From NCBI GenBank assembly GCA_964441755.1, contig CAYTVG010000003.1:1-64000 (forward strand): a stretch of DNA of 64,000 nucleotides. The letters run 5' to 3'. Positions 53,673 to 62,933 of the stretch are shown here, in pieces. Position 1 is the stretch's first letter; each line of letters starts with the position of its first letter. The translations under genes and the position numbers were made by a program. Under the pieces are notes generated by a model. It searched no databases, was not told the origin of the DNA, and saw only the letters and a list, made by a program, of their open reading frames with translations. Origin of the DNA: JAUMBM01 sp964441755 (GTDB lineage Bacteria > Bacteroidota > Bacteroidia > Chitinophagales > Saprospiraceae).

Positions 53673-54896
53673 ATGCGTCAGCCAACAAGTAGCGATCTGA
53701 TTGATTATCTGCGGGAAGAATCACAAGCCCTGCAGGGGCAAGTAGTTGGCATCCGCCGCCACCTTCACCAGTACCCTGAGTTGTCATTCGAAGAACGGGC
53801 CACCGCGGGCTACGTCGCTGACTGGCTTCACCGGTGGCAAATACCTTTCAAAGCAGGTGTGGGTGGCTACGGACTTGTAGGGCTTATTGAGGGGCAGGCA
53901 GGTAAAGGCGCCTGTGTAGCCCTGCGGGCAGACATGGACGCGCTGCCCATTGAGGAAGCCAATACAGTCGATTACCGCTCCCGGCACCCGGGTGTTATGC
54001 ATGCCTGTGGGCATGATGTGCACACGGCCAGCCTGTTGGGCGCTGCAAAGCTGCTGATGCAGCTGCGGCAGCATTTTTGCGGCAGCATAAAGCTGCTTTT
54101 TCAACCTGCTGAAGAAAAAACGCCTGGCGGCGCCAGCCTGATGATACGCGACGGGGCCCTGCGGGCACCTGCGCCTGCTGCCATCATCGGGCAGCATGTG
54201 CATCCGCCGCTTGCCTGCGGGCGGGTTGGCTTCAGGGCCGGTATTTTCATGGCATCAACCGATGAACTTTACCTGCGCGTGCAGGGGCGGGGCGGGCATG
54301 GCGCCATTCCGCAGGATACTATTGACCCCATTGCCATCACGGCCCAAATCATCACCGCTCTGCAGCAGTTGGTAAGCCGCCGGGCCGATCCGACGATCCC
54401 CAGTGTGCTGACCTTTGGACACATTGCCTCCAGCGGGGGGGCAACCAATGTTATTCCCCGTGAAGTTAAGCTCAAAGGCACCTTTCGCACACTCGATGAG
54501 CCTTGGCGGGCAGAAGCCCACCGGCTCATGCAGCAGATGGCCGAAGGCATAGCTGCTGCTATGGGGGCTCAGGCTGAGCTTGTAATAGACAAGGGCTATC
54601 CTTTTTTAAAAAATGATGAGCAGCTCACGGAGCGACTGCGCAGCAGCGCCCGTGCTTATATGGGTGACGACCAGGTCGTCGAACTCCCCATCCGCATGAC
54701 AGGTGAAGATTTTGCCTGGTACACCCACGAACTGCCGGGATGCTTCTACCGGCTCGGAACCGGCAATCCGGCAAAGGGGATTGTTTCACAGGTACATACA
54801 GACACTTTTGATGTCGATGAAGACTGCTTCAATCACAGCACAGGCCTCATGGCCTGGCTTGCCTTGCAGGAACTTAGTCATCGAAGCGAGCGTTAA
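53673..54896 (+). CDS. M20-family amidohydrolase (M20D, hippurate/IAA-amino acid hydrolase type)
   Basis: 407 residues, cytoplasmic. Metal ligands: ALRADMDALPIEEANTV, VMHACGHDVHTASLLGA and FQPAEEKTPGGASLMIRDG, plus the lid-domain GRGGHGAIPQDTIDP and the C-terminal MTGEDFAWYTHELPG. The M20D group hydrolyses N-acyl amino acids (acetyl-, benzoyl- or indole-acetyl-amino acids); the substrate here cannot be told. It follows cdsA by 12 bases with no evident functional link. Confidence 0.92.
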   Translation: MRQPTSSDLIDYLREESQALQGQVVGIRRHLHQYPELSFEERATAGYVADWLHRWQIPFKAGVGGYGLVGLIEGQAGKGACVALRADMDALPIEEANTVDYRSRHPGVMHACGHDVHTASLLGAAKLLMQLRQHFCGSIKLLFQPAEEKTPGGASLMIRDGALRAPAPAAIIGQHVHPPLACGRVGFRAGIFMASTDELYLRVQGRGGHGAIPQDTIDPIAITAQIITALQQLVSRRADPTIPSVLTFGHIASSGGATNVIPREVKLKGTFRTLDEPWRAEAHRLMQQMAEGIAAAMGAQAELVIDKGYPFLKNDEQLTERLRSSARAYMGDDQVVELPIRMTGEDFAWYTHELPGCFYRLGTGNPAKGIVSQVHTDTFDVDEDCFNHSTGLMAWLALQELSHRSER

Positions 54897-54969
54897 TCGG
54901 TTTGAAATCAACAAAACAAAAGTGTGCAAATAGCCCTTGTTTGGTAGCGGGGTGACGATCAAAAAGTAG

Positions 54970-54977
54970 TATCTTTG
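54970..54977 (+). promoter_or_regulatory. -7 box of the ABC-F gene
   Basis: TATCTTTG, exact TAnnTTTG match, 33 bases before the ATG at 55003. Confidence 0.6.
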
Positions 54978-55002
54978 CGCCAAATTTTTAGTAAGCAACT
55001 GC

Positions 55003-56931
55003 ATGATTACGGTAAATGAAGTGTACGTACAGTATGGTGACCGCATACTGCTCAACAAAATTAATCTTGTCATCGGCGAGCGGGATCGGATAGGCCTTGT
55101 CGGACGCAACGGGGCGGGGAAATCAACGCTGCTCAAGATAATAGCGGGCCACATACGACCTGATAGCGGCAATATCAGCCGGCCGGCCAACACGACCCTG
55201 GGGTTTTTGCACCAAGAAATGAATATCCCCAAAGGCAAGACGGTCATGGCGGAAACCCTGACGGCTTTTGAGGAAGTAAAAAAAATGGAAGCGCGCATTC
55301 ATCATCTGCATGAAGAGATGGAAACGCGCACAGACTATGAGAGTGATGCCTACCACCAGCTGATTGATGAGTATACGACACTCAATGACCGATATGCCCT
55401 TATTGGTGGAATAACCATGCAGGCTGATGCTGAGAAAGTGCTCAAAGGGCTGGGTTTCAAGCAAAGTGATTTTGATCGGCTTACCGACGAATTCAGTGGT
55501 GGCTGGCAGATGCGCATTGAGCTGGCCAAGATGCTGCTGCAAAAGCCTGATTACCTGCTGCTCGACGAACCTACCAACCACCTCGATATCGAGTCCATTC
55601 TGTGGCTGGAAGATTTTTTGCAGGATTATCCGGGCGCCGTCATTGTCATCTCCCACGATAAGCAATTTCTGGACAATGTCACCAAGCGCACCATAGAGGT
55701 TGAGCTGGGTAAAGTTTTTGACTACAAGGCTGCCTATAGTGCCTATGTGCACCTGCGTGCAGAGCGCCGTGAAAAATTACAGTCCGCATACGAAAACCAA
55801 CAGCGTGTCATTGCCGATAAAGAGCGTACCATCAACCGGTTTATGGCCAAAGCCAACAAGACCAAGATGGCACAGTCTATGCAAAAGCAGCTCAATAAAA
55901 TTGAGCGCATCGAACTCGATGAAGCGGATGTAGCGGCCATGAACCTGCGGTTTCCGCCGGCGCCACGGGCGGGTGCAGTGGTCATTGAGGCGCGCCAGCT
56001 ATCGAAAAGCTACGGACAACTGTCGGTGCTCGATAAGGTGGACTTCAAAATTGAGCGGGGTGAGCGGGTGGCTTTTGTCGGGCAAAACGGGCAGGGTAAA
56101 ACGACCCTGGCAAAGATTATTGTCAATCAACTGACTTCAACCGGGGGAGAGCTTCTGCCCGGGCACAACCTGCAGATCGGTTACTATGCCCAGAATCAAT
56201 CCGACACCCTCGACGGAAAAATGACTTTGTTGGAAACCATGGAGAAATATTCTCCACCAGAAATGCGAACACGTCTGCGTGCCATTCTGGGGGCTTTCTT
56301 GTTTAGCGGTGAAGATTCTGACAAAAAAGTTTCTGTATTGTCGGGCGGCGAACGTGCTCGTCTGGCTTTAGCTTGTCTGCTGCTTCGCCCTTTCAATCTG
56401 CTGGTTCTGGATGAACCGACCAACCACCTCGACATCATTTCAAAGGACGTACTTAAAGAGGCCATCCGCTCTTACGATGGCGCCCTGATTGTGGTGAGCC
56501 ACGACCGCGAATTTTTGGCCGGTCTGACCGACAGGACAGTTGAATTCAGAGATCGGCAGCTGTTCAACTACCTCGGAGATATTAACTTTTTCCTCGAGAA
56601 GAGAGCTATGAACAACATGCGGGAGATAGAGCTGGGAAGCAACCCTAAGCCGTCTACCGATGTTGAGCAGCCCATGGTCAGGCAACCTTTGTCTTATGAG
56701 GATCGAAAAAAACTACAGCGAGTTGTTGGCAACGCGGAGCGAAAGATAGAACAGCTTGAGTCGGAGATTACGCGTTTTGAAAGCAGAATGGCGGCAGCTG
56801 ATTTTTTTGCCGCTAAGGATATGCAACAGATTGTAGATCAGCACCAAACAAAAAAGAAAGAGCTTGAAAAAGCGATGGAGGAGTGGGAGCTGGCGCAGAT
56901 GGAACTGGAACAGGCAGGTGGCGCTGTGTAG
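55003..56931 (+). CDS. ABC-F family ATPase
   Basis: 642 residues, soluble, two ATPase cassettes and no membrane domain. First cassette: Walker A GRNGAGKST, signature FSGGWQMRIELAKML, Walker B YLLLDEPTNHLD. Second: GQNGQGKTT, LSGGERARLALACLL, LVLDEPTNHLD. The linker between (about 245-310) is the charged helical P-site tip region, and the C-terminal 90 residues form a coiled coil (NAERKIEQLESEITRFESRM). ABC-F proteins act on the ribosome, as translation factors or antibiotic-protection proteins. Closest in layout to Uup/YdiF-type housekeeping members. A strong terminator and tRNA-Arg follow. Confidence 0.94.
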   Translation: MITVNEVYVQYGDRILLNKINLVIGERDRIGLVGRNGAGKSTLLKIIAGHIRPDSGNISRPANTTLGFLHQEMNIPKGKTVMAETLTAFEEVKKMEARIHHLHEEMETRTDYESDAYHQLIDEYTTLNDRYALIGGITMQADAEKVLKGLGFKQSDFDRLTDEFSGGWQMRIELAKMLLQKPDYLLLDEPTNHLDIESILWLEDFLQDYPGAVIVISHDKQFLDNVTKRTIEVELGKVFDYKAAYSAYVHLRAERREKLQSAYENQQRVIADKERTINRFMAKANKTKMAQSMQKQLNKIERIELDEADVAAMNLRFPPAPRAGAVVIEARQLSKSYGQLSVLDKVDFKIERGERVAFVGQNGQGKTTLAKIIVNQLTSTGGELLPGHNLQIGYYAQNQSDTLDGKMTLLETMEKYSPPEMRTRLRAILGAFLFSGEDSDKKVSVLSGGERARLALACLLLRPFNLLVLDEPTNHLDIISKDVLKEAIRSYDGALIVVSHDREFLAGLTDRTVEFRDRQLFNYLGDINFFLEKRAMNNMREIELGSNPKPSTDVEQPMVRQPLSYEDRKKLQRVVGNAERKIEQLESEITRFESRMAAADFFAAKDMQQIVDQHQTKKKELEKAMEEWELAQMELEQAGGAV

Positions 56932-56946
56932 TGTAGGAGGCTACGT

Positions 56947-56984
56947 AAACGGGCAGTGGCGGCTGATGCCGCCACTGCCCGTTT
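56947..56984. terminator. Terminator between the ABC-F gene and tRNA-Arg
   Basis: Perfect 17-bp stem (56947-56963 with 56968-56984), 4-nt loop TGAT, then a T-run. It begins 15 bases past the ABC-F stop and ends 12 bases from the 3' end of the minus-strand tRNA-Arg, so it can serve both. Confidence 0.85.
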
Positions 56985-56995
56985 TTAAGTCTTTG

Positions 56996-57069
56996 TGATC
57001 CCGACAGGATTCGAACCTGTGACCTACTGATTAGAAGTCAGTTGCTCTATCCAACTGAGCTACGGGACC
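56996..57069 (-). tRNA. tRNA-Arg (TCT)
   Basis: 74 nt. Acceptor GGTCCCG/CGGGATC, D-arm GCTCAGTTGGATAGAGC, anticodon stem-loop CTGACTTCTAATCAG with anticodon TCT (reads AGA/AGG), T-arm CACAGGTTCGAATCCTGT. Discriminator base A; CCA not encoded. Its promoter -7 box is at 57113-57120. Confidence 0.97.
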
Positions 57070-57112
57070 TGCTTGAAGTACGCTGACGTTCCTGCTGCGT
57101 ATTTTAGCGCCG

Positions 57113-57120
57113 CAAAGGTA
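57113..57120 (-). promoter_or_regulatory. -7 box of tRNA-Arg
   Basis: Reads TACCTTTG on the minus strand, exact TAnnTTTG match, 44 bases before the mature 5' end. Confidence 0.55.
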
Positions 57121-57168
57121 GTGTATTTCTCTTATTCATACAATAGGTTGGCTATGTTGGCTAGCTTT

Positions 57169-57987
57169 TTAGGGTAAAAACATGGCGAGGGCGGCAGCCA
57201 TTTCCCGCTGCAAAGCCTGAGCTGCTGCGGCAGCTTTTTCCGCAAAATCATCACCTTGTCCGGCATAGATAACCGCACGGGAGGCATTTATCAACAGGCC
57301 GCACGATTCATTGAAGCCATTACGACTGACAGCCTGCAAGTCTCCGCCCTGTGCACCAACGCCCGGAACCAGGAAAAAATGGTCAGGGGCAATACTTCTC
57401 AGCTGGCGAAATTTTTCAGGATGGGTGGCTCCGCAAACGAACATGAGGTTATCGGGTGTAGCCCATTCCATGCAGCGGCGCATCACTTTTTCGTACAAAG
57501 GCTCACCATTTTCCTGGAGGCTTAGCTGAAAGTCGCTGCTCCCCGCGTTGGAAGTCAGGGCCAGCACGACGCCCCACTTCCCCGGAAAGTTGAGAAAGGG
57601 GCGTATGGAATCTTCGCCCATGTAGGGTGCCAATGTGATGGCATCAGCTCCGAGCTGGTCGAAGATAGCTCGTGCATAGGCCTGCGAGGTATTGCCAATG
57701 TCTCCGCGCTTGGCATCTGCAATAATCAGATGCTCGTGACCGATGTAGGCGATCGTCTGCTGCAAGGTGTCCCAACCGGCAGGTCCCAGTGCTTCATAAA
57801 AGGCAAAATTAGGTTTGTAGGCGACACACAGATGGCGGGTTGCATCGATAATGGCGCGATTGAAGGCCAGTATCGGATTTGCAGCAGATAGTACCGCTGC
57901 GGGTAATTTAGCAGGCTCGGGATCGAGACCTATGCAGAGGTAAGACTGTTTTTTGCGTATCTGATAGAAAAGTTCCTTGCGGTTCAT
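57169..57987 (-). CDS. pyrF: Orotidine 5'-phosphate decarboxylase (type 2)
   Basis: About 272 residues from ATG 57987, the usual length of the long (type 2, Mycobacterium/Bacteroidota) form. Decarboxylates OMP to UMP. Seen: SYLCIGLDPEPAKLP, VAYKPNFAFYEALGPAGWDT, catalytic IADAKRGDIGNTSQAYA with Asp/Lys/Asp, and FLVPGVGAQGGD near the phosphate site. The frame extends 16 codons to 58035, but that runs into a -7 box at 58033-58040, so the inner ATG is right. Divergent from the large T9SS gene. Confidence 0.95.
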   Translation of the reverse strand: MNRKELFYQIRKKQSYLCIGLDPEPAKLPAAVLSAANPILAFNRAIIDATRHLCVAYKPNFAFYEALGPAGWDTLQQTIAYIGHEHLIIADAKRGDIGNTSQAYARAIFDQLGADAITLAPYMGEDSIRPFLNFPGKWGVVLALTSNAGSSDFQLSLQENGEPLYEKVMRRCMEWATPDNLMFVCGATHPEKFRQLRSIAPDHFFLVPGVGAQGGDLQAVSRNGFNESCGLLINASRAVIYAGQGDDFAEKAAAAAQALQREMAAALAMFLP

Positions 57988-58032
57988 CTGCTGTAGCTTG
58001 CGCCGCCGCAAGCGGGCGACAGGTTTTCGGGG

Positions 58033-58040
58033 CAAAGATA
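58033..58040 (-). promoter_or_regulatory. -7 box of pyrF
   Basis: Reads TATCTTTG on the minus strand, exact TAnnTTTG match. It overlaps the first codon of the longest pyrF frame and supports the ATG at 57987. Confidence 0.6.
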
Positions 58041-58071
58041 AGCCAAGACTTTTTTCGGCAGAAAATATTAT

Positions 58072-58079
58072 TATCTTTG
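58072..58079 (+). promoter_or_regulatory. -7 box of the 1290-residue T9SS gene
   Basis: TATCTTTG, exact TAnnTTTG match, 78 bases before the ATG at 58157 and back to back with the pyrF promoter, 31 bases apart. Confidence 0.55.
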
Positions 58080-58156
58080 GAAAGTGATTGTATCTGCAGT
58101 GAGATCTGCAGTAATCAGCGGGTAACTGTTATTTACAAGTCCGGCACAACATAGCT

Positions 58157-61100
58157 ATGCACCTATATGCACACACTTACCAAGGTTGGAAGTTTTTGCT
58201 GACAAGCATTTTTCTACTCGCCACAGCCGGCTCGCTTCGGGCTACACATATTGTGGGAGGAGAACTTAACTACAGCTGTCTGGGCAATAATGAATATGAA
58301 ATTACCCTCACCATTTATCGCGACTGCTTCTACGGTAATCCCAATGCCTATTTTGACGATCCCGCTTCTATTGGTGTATTTGACGTCAATAATGTGCTGC
58401 TGCAAAATATACAGGTATCACTCATGGAAGATGATACGCTCTCGCCAGTGCTGACGAATGAATGCCTGGTAGTTCCGCCGGATGTGTGTGTGCATACGAC
58501 AACTTATCGTACGATTGTCAACCTGCCGCCCATCATTGGCGGTTACCAGCTTGCCTACCAGCGCTGCTGTCGCAACCAGACCATAGCCAATATTGTGGAT
58601 CCCCTGGCCACAGGAGCCACCTATGCTGTGACCATAACAGAACAGGCGCTGCTGAGCTGCAACAGCAGTCCCCGGTTTTCAACCTGGCCACCTATCTACA
58701 TTTGTGCCAATGAACCGCTTGTTGTAGACCAGTCTGCTTTTGATATCGATGGCGACTCCATCGTGTACCGCCTGTGTGCCCCTTTGGAAGGTGCTACGCC
58801 CCAGATACCGCGGCCGCAGCCGCCCAATGCACCGCCCTATGATCCTGTTGTGTGGGTTTCTCCACCTTATGGCGTAGCCAATATGCTCAACGGAATACCA
58901 GGTGGACAGGCGCTTCAGATTGACAGCCAGACAGGCCTGCTGACGGCCTTTCCCAATACCATCGGGCAGTTTGTCGTTGGTATCTGTGTGGAAGAGTATC
59001 GCAATGGTCAGCTAATCTCCACAACCAGGCGGGACTTTCAGTACAATGTGGGCATCTGCGGGCAATCGACCGCAGCTTTCTTTGCTCCGGAGATACAGTG
59101 CGGTGATCTGACGGTAAATTTTGACAATCAAAGTACAGGCAGCAACCTGTTTCGTTGGGAATTCAATGACCCCGCTAATCCCGATGCTTTTTCAACAATT
59201 GCTGAGCCCTCTTATACTTTTTCTGATACCGGGCTGTATATCGTACGCTTAATATCCGGCCCGGGCTCTGTATGTGCCGATACGTTCGAGCGATCTGTAT
59301 ACTTACAGTACAACAGCCTCTTCCCCGCCTTTGATGCTGCTGTGGTCAGCTGTGGCGATTCGCTTGTACTTCAGCTGGCGGATCTCACCACCGATACCAT
59401 CTCATCGGTTGTAAACTGGGAATGGTCAAGCAGCACTGGTCAAAATGGTACCGGATCTGCACCCTTTTTTACTTTTTACGAATCAGGGCAGGTTTCCCTG
59501 CGACTTACGGTCACTGCTGCCAACGGCTGTCAGCAGACCATTGTACGGGAATTGAACATCGAATTGGTGGATACGGATATTGGTATAGACAGCCTCTTTG
59601 TTTGTACAGGGGAGGGGACTGCTCTCAATCCAAACCACAACGATGATTATCTCTACAGTTGGTCTCCGGCTTCCGGTCTGAGCGATGCCACTATTCCCAA
59701 TCCGGTTGCTACGCCGGCACAGACAACCACCTACCAGGTTAGCATACGGCTGCCCGACGGTAGTTGCCCCATAGAACGATCTGTGACGGTTGTCGTATTA
59801 CCTGAGCTTTGGGTTGAAGCTCCGCCGGATACCAGTAGTTGCGCCAGCAGTATTTTGCTGCTTGCCAGCAGCAATGATGCTATGCAGTATCTGTGGAGTG
59901 ACAATGCCGGTTTTTCCAATACCCTTAGCATGAGTGACAGTCTGCTGGTCAGTCAGTTTGGCAGCAGGACTTACTACGTGCTTGCTCGTAATCGTGCTGG
60001 CTGTATAGCTGTTGATTCCGTAATGGTCGACAACAGGGCTGTCAATATTTATCCTTTATCGAACCCGATTACCTGTTTGGGTAACTTTATAGCCATCGGG
60101 GTTGCCAATCAGGACCCTGCAGATTCACTCAGTTTCGTGTGGTCACCAGCCAATTTGGTGGCTTTCCTTGGCAATACGGCCAGTCCCATTGTTCGCCCAC
60201 AGCAAGCAGGCTATCAAAATTTCGTAGTAGAGGCTACTAATCAGTACGGTTGTGTCGACACTGCTCTGGTGCGCGTATTTGCTGTTGAAAATGCTGATCC
60301 GCTGGCCGCTTTCAGTTGGCAGCAATGTGGAGGATATACAGTTGATTTTAGCAGCAGTAGCCCGAATGCCCAGTTGTACAGATGGAATTTTGGAGTTTCG
60401 GGGCAAACAGGTGTGCAGGCTGACGGACCGCAAGTAACGTATACTTTTCCGGGACCGGGTACCTACATTGTCAGGGCCTGGCTGCCAACAACCCTGCCCT
60501 GTGCCGATACGCTGGAATACACTTTGGTGCTCGATCAGCCCCCTATCAGGGCAGACTTTAGCTGGCGCTATGAAAGTTGCGGTGACAGTACGATAGTAGT
60601 ATTGCAAAGCACCTCCGTCAGTCAGTCGCCCATCGTTGAGCTGCAATGGCTGCTGCCCGGGGGGCAGCTTGGTGAGGAGGAAACAGCCCGGCTAAATCTC
60701 ACACAAAGTGGTAGCTTTTCTGTTGGTCTTATTATACGATCCGATGATGGCTGTACCGATACCATACGACGGGAGCTGTCCATACTTGTACCGCATACAT
60801 TACTGACTGACAGCCTGATTGCCTGTGCCGGACAAGGAGTGTATCTCAATCCGGCTGCTGATACCTCATTTGTGTACGAATGGATGCCAGCCGGTTTAGT
60901 TGACGACCCCTCTGCAGCCAATCCTTTGGCCAACCCCACTGAGCCTACGCTCTTCAGTCTTCGCATGGGGGTTGCTGACAGCGACTGCTGGATAGAAAGT
61001 AGTGTATGGGTGGATATTGCCTCGGTTCCGACATACACATTGGAAGGTGACAGCACATCCTGCGGGGAGGAAATACTGCTTCAAGTTCTGACAGATTCAA

Positions 61101-62029
61101 CTGTAGCTGTATTGTGGTCCGATGACCCCCATTTTTCTAATTTGCTGTCCGGCTCAGCCCGGCTCAGGGTACGTCCGGATACCGATTCACGCTACTATTT
61201 ACAGCTAAAAAATACAGCAGGCTGCATAATTGTTGACAGCTTTTTTGTCGATTATCAAGGGTTCACGGTTTCTCCCGATCCTGCTGTCACCATTTGCACA
61301 GGTGATACAGCTGTGCTGGCTGTGCTCCTTCCTTTTCCGGGTAATTATATTTTTGACTGGCAGCCTGATCAAACGATCGTATCGGGTGATGGCAGCCCGC
61401 AGATTGTTGTTACGCCTTCAGAGACTACAGATTATCAAGTAACTATCGCCAACGAATATGGCTGCAGAGTAGATACCAGTGTTCGTGTGACTATTTTTCC
61501 GTACACCCCTCCATTGTCTGTAAGCCCTGATATTGATACAATTTTTATCGGAGAGCAAGTACAGTTGACGGCTACGCAGGACGCGGGCTATCGCTACTAC
61601 TGGTCACCGGCCGAGTTACTTAATCAGGCTGATGTGTACAATCCGCTGGCAACCCCCACAACTACCACAGAATTTCAGTTGGTTGTACGAGACCTCAATG
61701 GCTGTATCAACCGTGCCAGTGCGCTTATTGTTGTGATTGAAGCTATTTGCAGGGATCCGTACATATTCGTGCCCAATGCGTTTACGCCCAATGGTGACAA
61801 CCTCAATGATATTTTGCGTGTTGAAGGCAAACAGCTGGAAGAGGTAAGATTGCTAATCTATAATCGCTGGGGAGAGCAAGTTTTTGAAAGCCGAAGTCAA
61901 GCAGAAGGTTGGGATGGTAGTTTTCGGGCGCAGGCACTGCCGGCAGATGTATATGGATACTATCTTGAAGTGAAATGTATAGGTGGAGAGCGATTTGTAA
62001 AAAGGGGTAACGTAACACTGATTCGGTAG
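58157..62029 (+). CDS. Large secreted protein with gliding-motility-type (T9SS type B) C-terminus
   Basis: 1290 residues. Signal peptide to about residue 30 (ending AGSLRA), then THIVGGELNYSCLGNNEYEI, a start typical of large gliding-associated proteins. At least two PKD-like domains: about 315-385 (VNFDNQSTGSNLFRWEFNDP, YTFSDTGLYIVRL) and about 730-780 (YRWNFGVSGQTG, YTFPGPGTYIVRAW); others are less clear. Between them are repeated units ending in LYSWSPASGLSD- or FDWQP-type sequences (GL-D---PNP-A-P--TT-Y-V). The C-terminus from about 1202 (IFVPNAFTPNGDNLNDI, NRWGEQVFES, GWDGSF) is the type-B sorting domain. Likely surface-attached or secreted. No PorP/SprF-type partner gene is adjacent. 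Confidence 0.87.
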   Translation: MHLYAHTYQGWKFLLTSIFLLATAGSLRATHIVGGELNYSCLGNNEYEITLTIYRDCFYGNPNAYFDDPASIGVFDVNNVLLQNIQVSLMEDDTLSPVLTNECLVVPPDVCVHTTTYRTIVNLPPIIGGYQLAYQRCCRNQTIANIVDPLATGATYAVTITEQALLSCNSSPRFSTWPPIYICANEPLVVDQSAFDIDGDSIVYRLCAPLEGATPQIPRPQPPNAPPYDPVVWVSPPYGVANMLNGIPGGQALQIDSQTGLLTAFPNTIGQFVVGICVEEYRNGQLISTTRRDFQYNVGICGQSTAAFFAPEIQCGDLTVNFDNQSTGSNLFRWEFNDPANPDAFSTIAEPSYTFSDTGLYIVRLISGPGSVCADTFERSVYLQYNSLFPAFDAAVVSCGDSLVLQLADLTTDTISSVVNWEWSSSTGQNGTGSAPFFTFYESGQVSLRLTVTAANGCQQTIVRELNIELVDTDIGIDSLFVCTGEGTALNPNHNDDYLYSWSPASGLSDATIPNPVATPAQTTTYQVSIRLPDGSCPIERSVTVVVLPELWVEAPPDTSSCASSILLLASSNDAMQYLWSDNAGFSNTLSMSDSLLVSQFGSRTYYVLARNRAGCIAVDSVMVDNRAVNIYPLSNPITCLGNFIAIGVANQDPADSLSFVWSPANLVAFLGNTASPIVRPQQAGYQNFVVEATNQYGCVDTALVRVFAVENADPLAAFSWQQCGGYTVDFSSSSPNAQLYRWNFGVSGQTGVQADGPQVTYTFPGPGTYIVRAWLPTTLPCADTLEYTLVLDQPPIRADFSWRYESCGDSTIVVLQSTSVSQSPIVELQWLLPGGQLGEEETARLNLTQSGSFSVGLIIRSDDGCTDTIRRELSILVPHTLLTDSLIACAGQGVYLNPAADTSFVYEWMPAGLVDDPSAANPLANPTEPTLFSLRMGVADSDCWIESSVWVDIASVPTYTLEGDSTSCGEEILLQVLTDSTVAVLWSDDPHFSNLLSGSARLRVRPDTDSRYYLQLKNTAGCIIVDSFFVDYQGFTVSPDPAVTICTGDTAVLAVLLPFPGNYIFDWQPDQTIVSGDGSPQIVVTPSETTDYQVTIANEYGCRVDTSVRVTIFPYTPPLSVSPDIDTIFIGEQVQLTATQDAGYRYYWSPAELLNQADVYNPLATPTTTTEFQLVVRDLNGCINRASALIVVIEAICRDPYIFVPNAFTPNGDNLNDILRVEGKQLEEVRLLIYNRWGEQVFESRSQAEGWDGSFRAQALPADVYGYYLEVKCIGGERFVKRGNVTLIR

Positions 62030-62150
62030 CCGTCGCTAAAGCCGTGCAGCCCCTTCTGAGAAAAGTACAATTCAGCAGGAGTGTAGCGGGCGCTGTCTGA
62101 GACTGTAAATGCATATCTACGGAAAAAACATCAGAGGCTTGATCCAAACC

Positions 62151-62777
62151 TTACCTCATCCGCCATTTATTGATTTCGCGCAGGGCGTAGGCTTCATCTT
62201 CCCAGCGAAGCAGGCGCGTCTGTTCATCTCCTTTATAGGATAAAAACCACTCTTCTACTATCAGCCTGGCTGCATCATACGTTAGGATAAAATCGAGAAA
62301 ATTTTCTGCCCGTAAACTGCGAGCTTCCGGATCAGATGGAATTGCGATGATTTTGGTATCGATTTCCCCATTGTCCTCCAGCAGAAGTGCGGCGATGGGT
62401 TTGATTTTAACAATACTCGCTGTAGGAAATGAAGGGCAAAGTACAAGTACGTCCAGCGGATCACCATCACCACCGCGGGCTTCATCCATTAATGTCCCCG
62501 GAATGAATCCGTAATTACCCGGATAGGGCAAAAAATCAACAACTCTGTCCCGCCCATCGACCTGGTTCACGAGAAACTGCTGCCTCGATTGATCCCACTC
62601 AATTTTGTTGTTGGTTCCTGCCGGAATTTCAATCACCGCACGCAACGTATCATTTTCAAAGGGGCTCATAGAATAATAATCGGGCTGACGGGCATCATGG
62701 GAAGCGCCAAACCAGCCGCTGCAAGCCTGCAGCATCAGGCTGAGTGCAATAATACCCCAATGGGCAACCTTCGTCAT
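62151..62777 (-). CDS. Inorganic pyrophosphatase (family I) with lipoprotein signal
   Basis: 208 residues. Family I PPase features: NNKIEWDQSRQQFLVN, FLPYPGNYGFIPGTLMDEAR, the metal-binding DGDPLDVLVLCPS and DNGEIDTKIIAIPSDPEA. Unusually, it begins with a lipoprotein signal (MTKVAHWGIIALSLMLQAC), Cys19 being the lipidation site, so it should be anchored in the envelope rather than cytoplasmic. Lipoprotein PPases occur in other Bacteroidota. It would hydrolyse pyrophosphate in the periplasm or at the surface; the benefit is unknown. A cytoplasmic PPase should exist elsewhere. Confidence 0.9.
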   Translation of the reverse strand: MTKVAHWGIIALSLMLQACSGWFGASHDARQPDYYSMSPFENDTLRAVIEIPAGTNNKIEWDQSRQQFLVNQVDGRDRVVDFLPYPGNYGFIPGTLMDEARGGDGDPLDVLVLCPSFPTASIVKIKPIAALLLEDNGEIDTKIIAIPSDPEARSLRAENFLDFILTYDAARLIVEEWFLSYKGDEQTRLLRWEDEAYALREINKWRMR

Positions 62778-62900
62778 GGATTTACGTATTTATTGTATTG
62801 TCGTTTTACCGAGAGGCCACAAACGTGACTTTGCAACAAAAATCAGTCTTTTTCACCATATATGCTGCTGACATAAGCCAAAAAATTGCGTTACCCTTCG

Positions 62901-62908
62901 TAAGTTTG
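62901..62908 (+). promoter_or_regulatory. -7 box of the small lipoprotein gene
   Basis: TAAGTTTG, exact TAnnTTTG match, 26 bases before the ATG at 62934. TTG lies 12 bases upstream (62886-62888). Confidence 0.6.
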
Positions 62909-62933
62909 CCTCTGCAGAAAACAAACAATAAGA

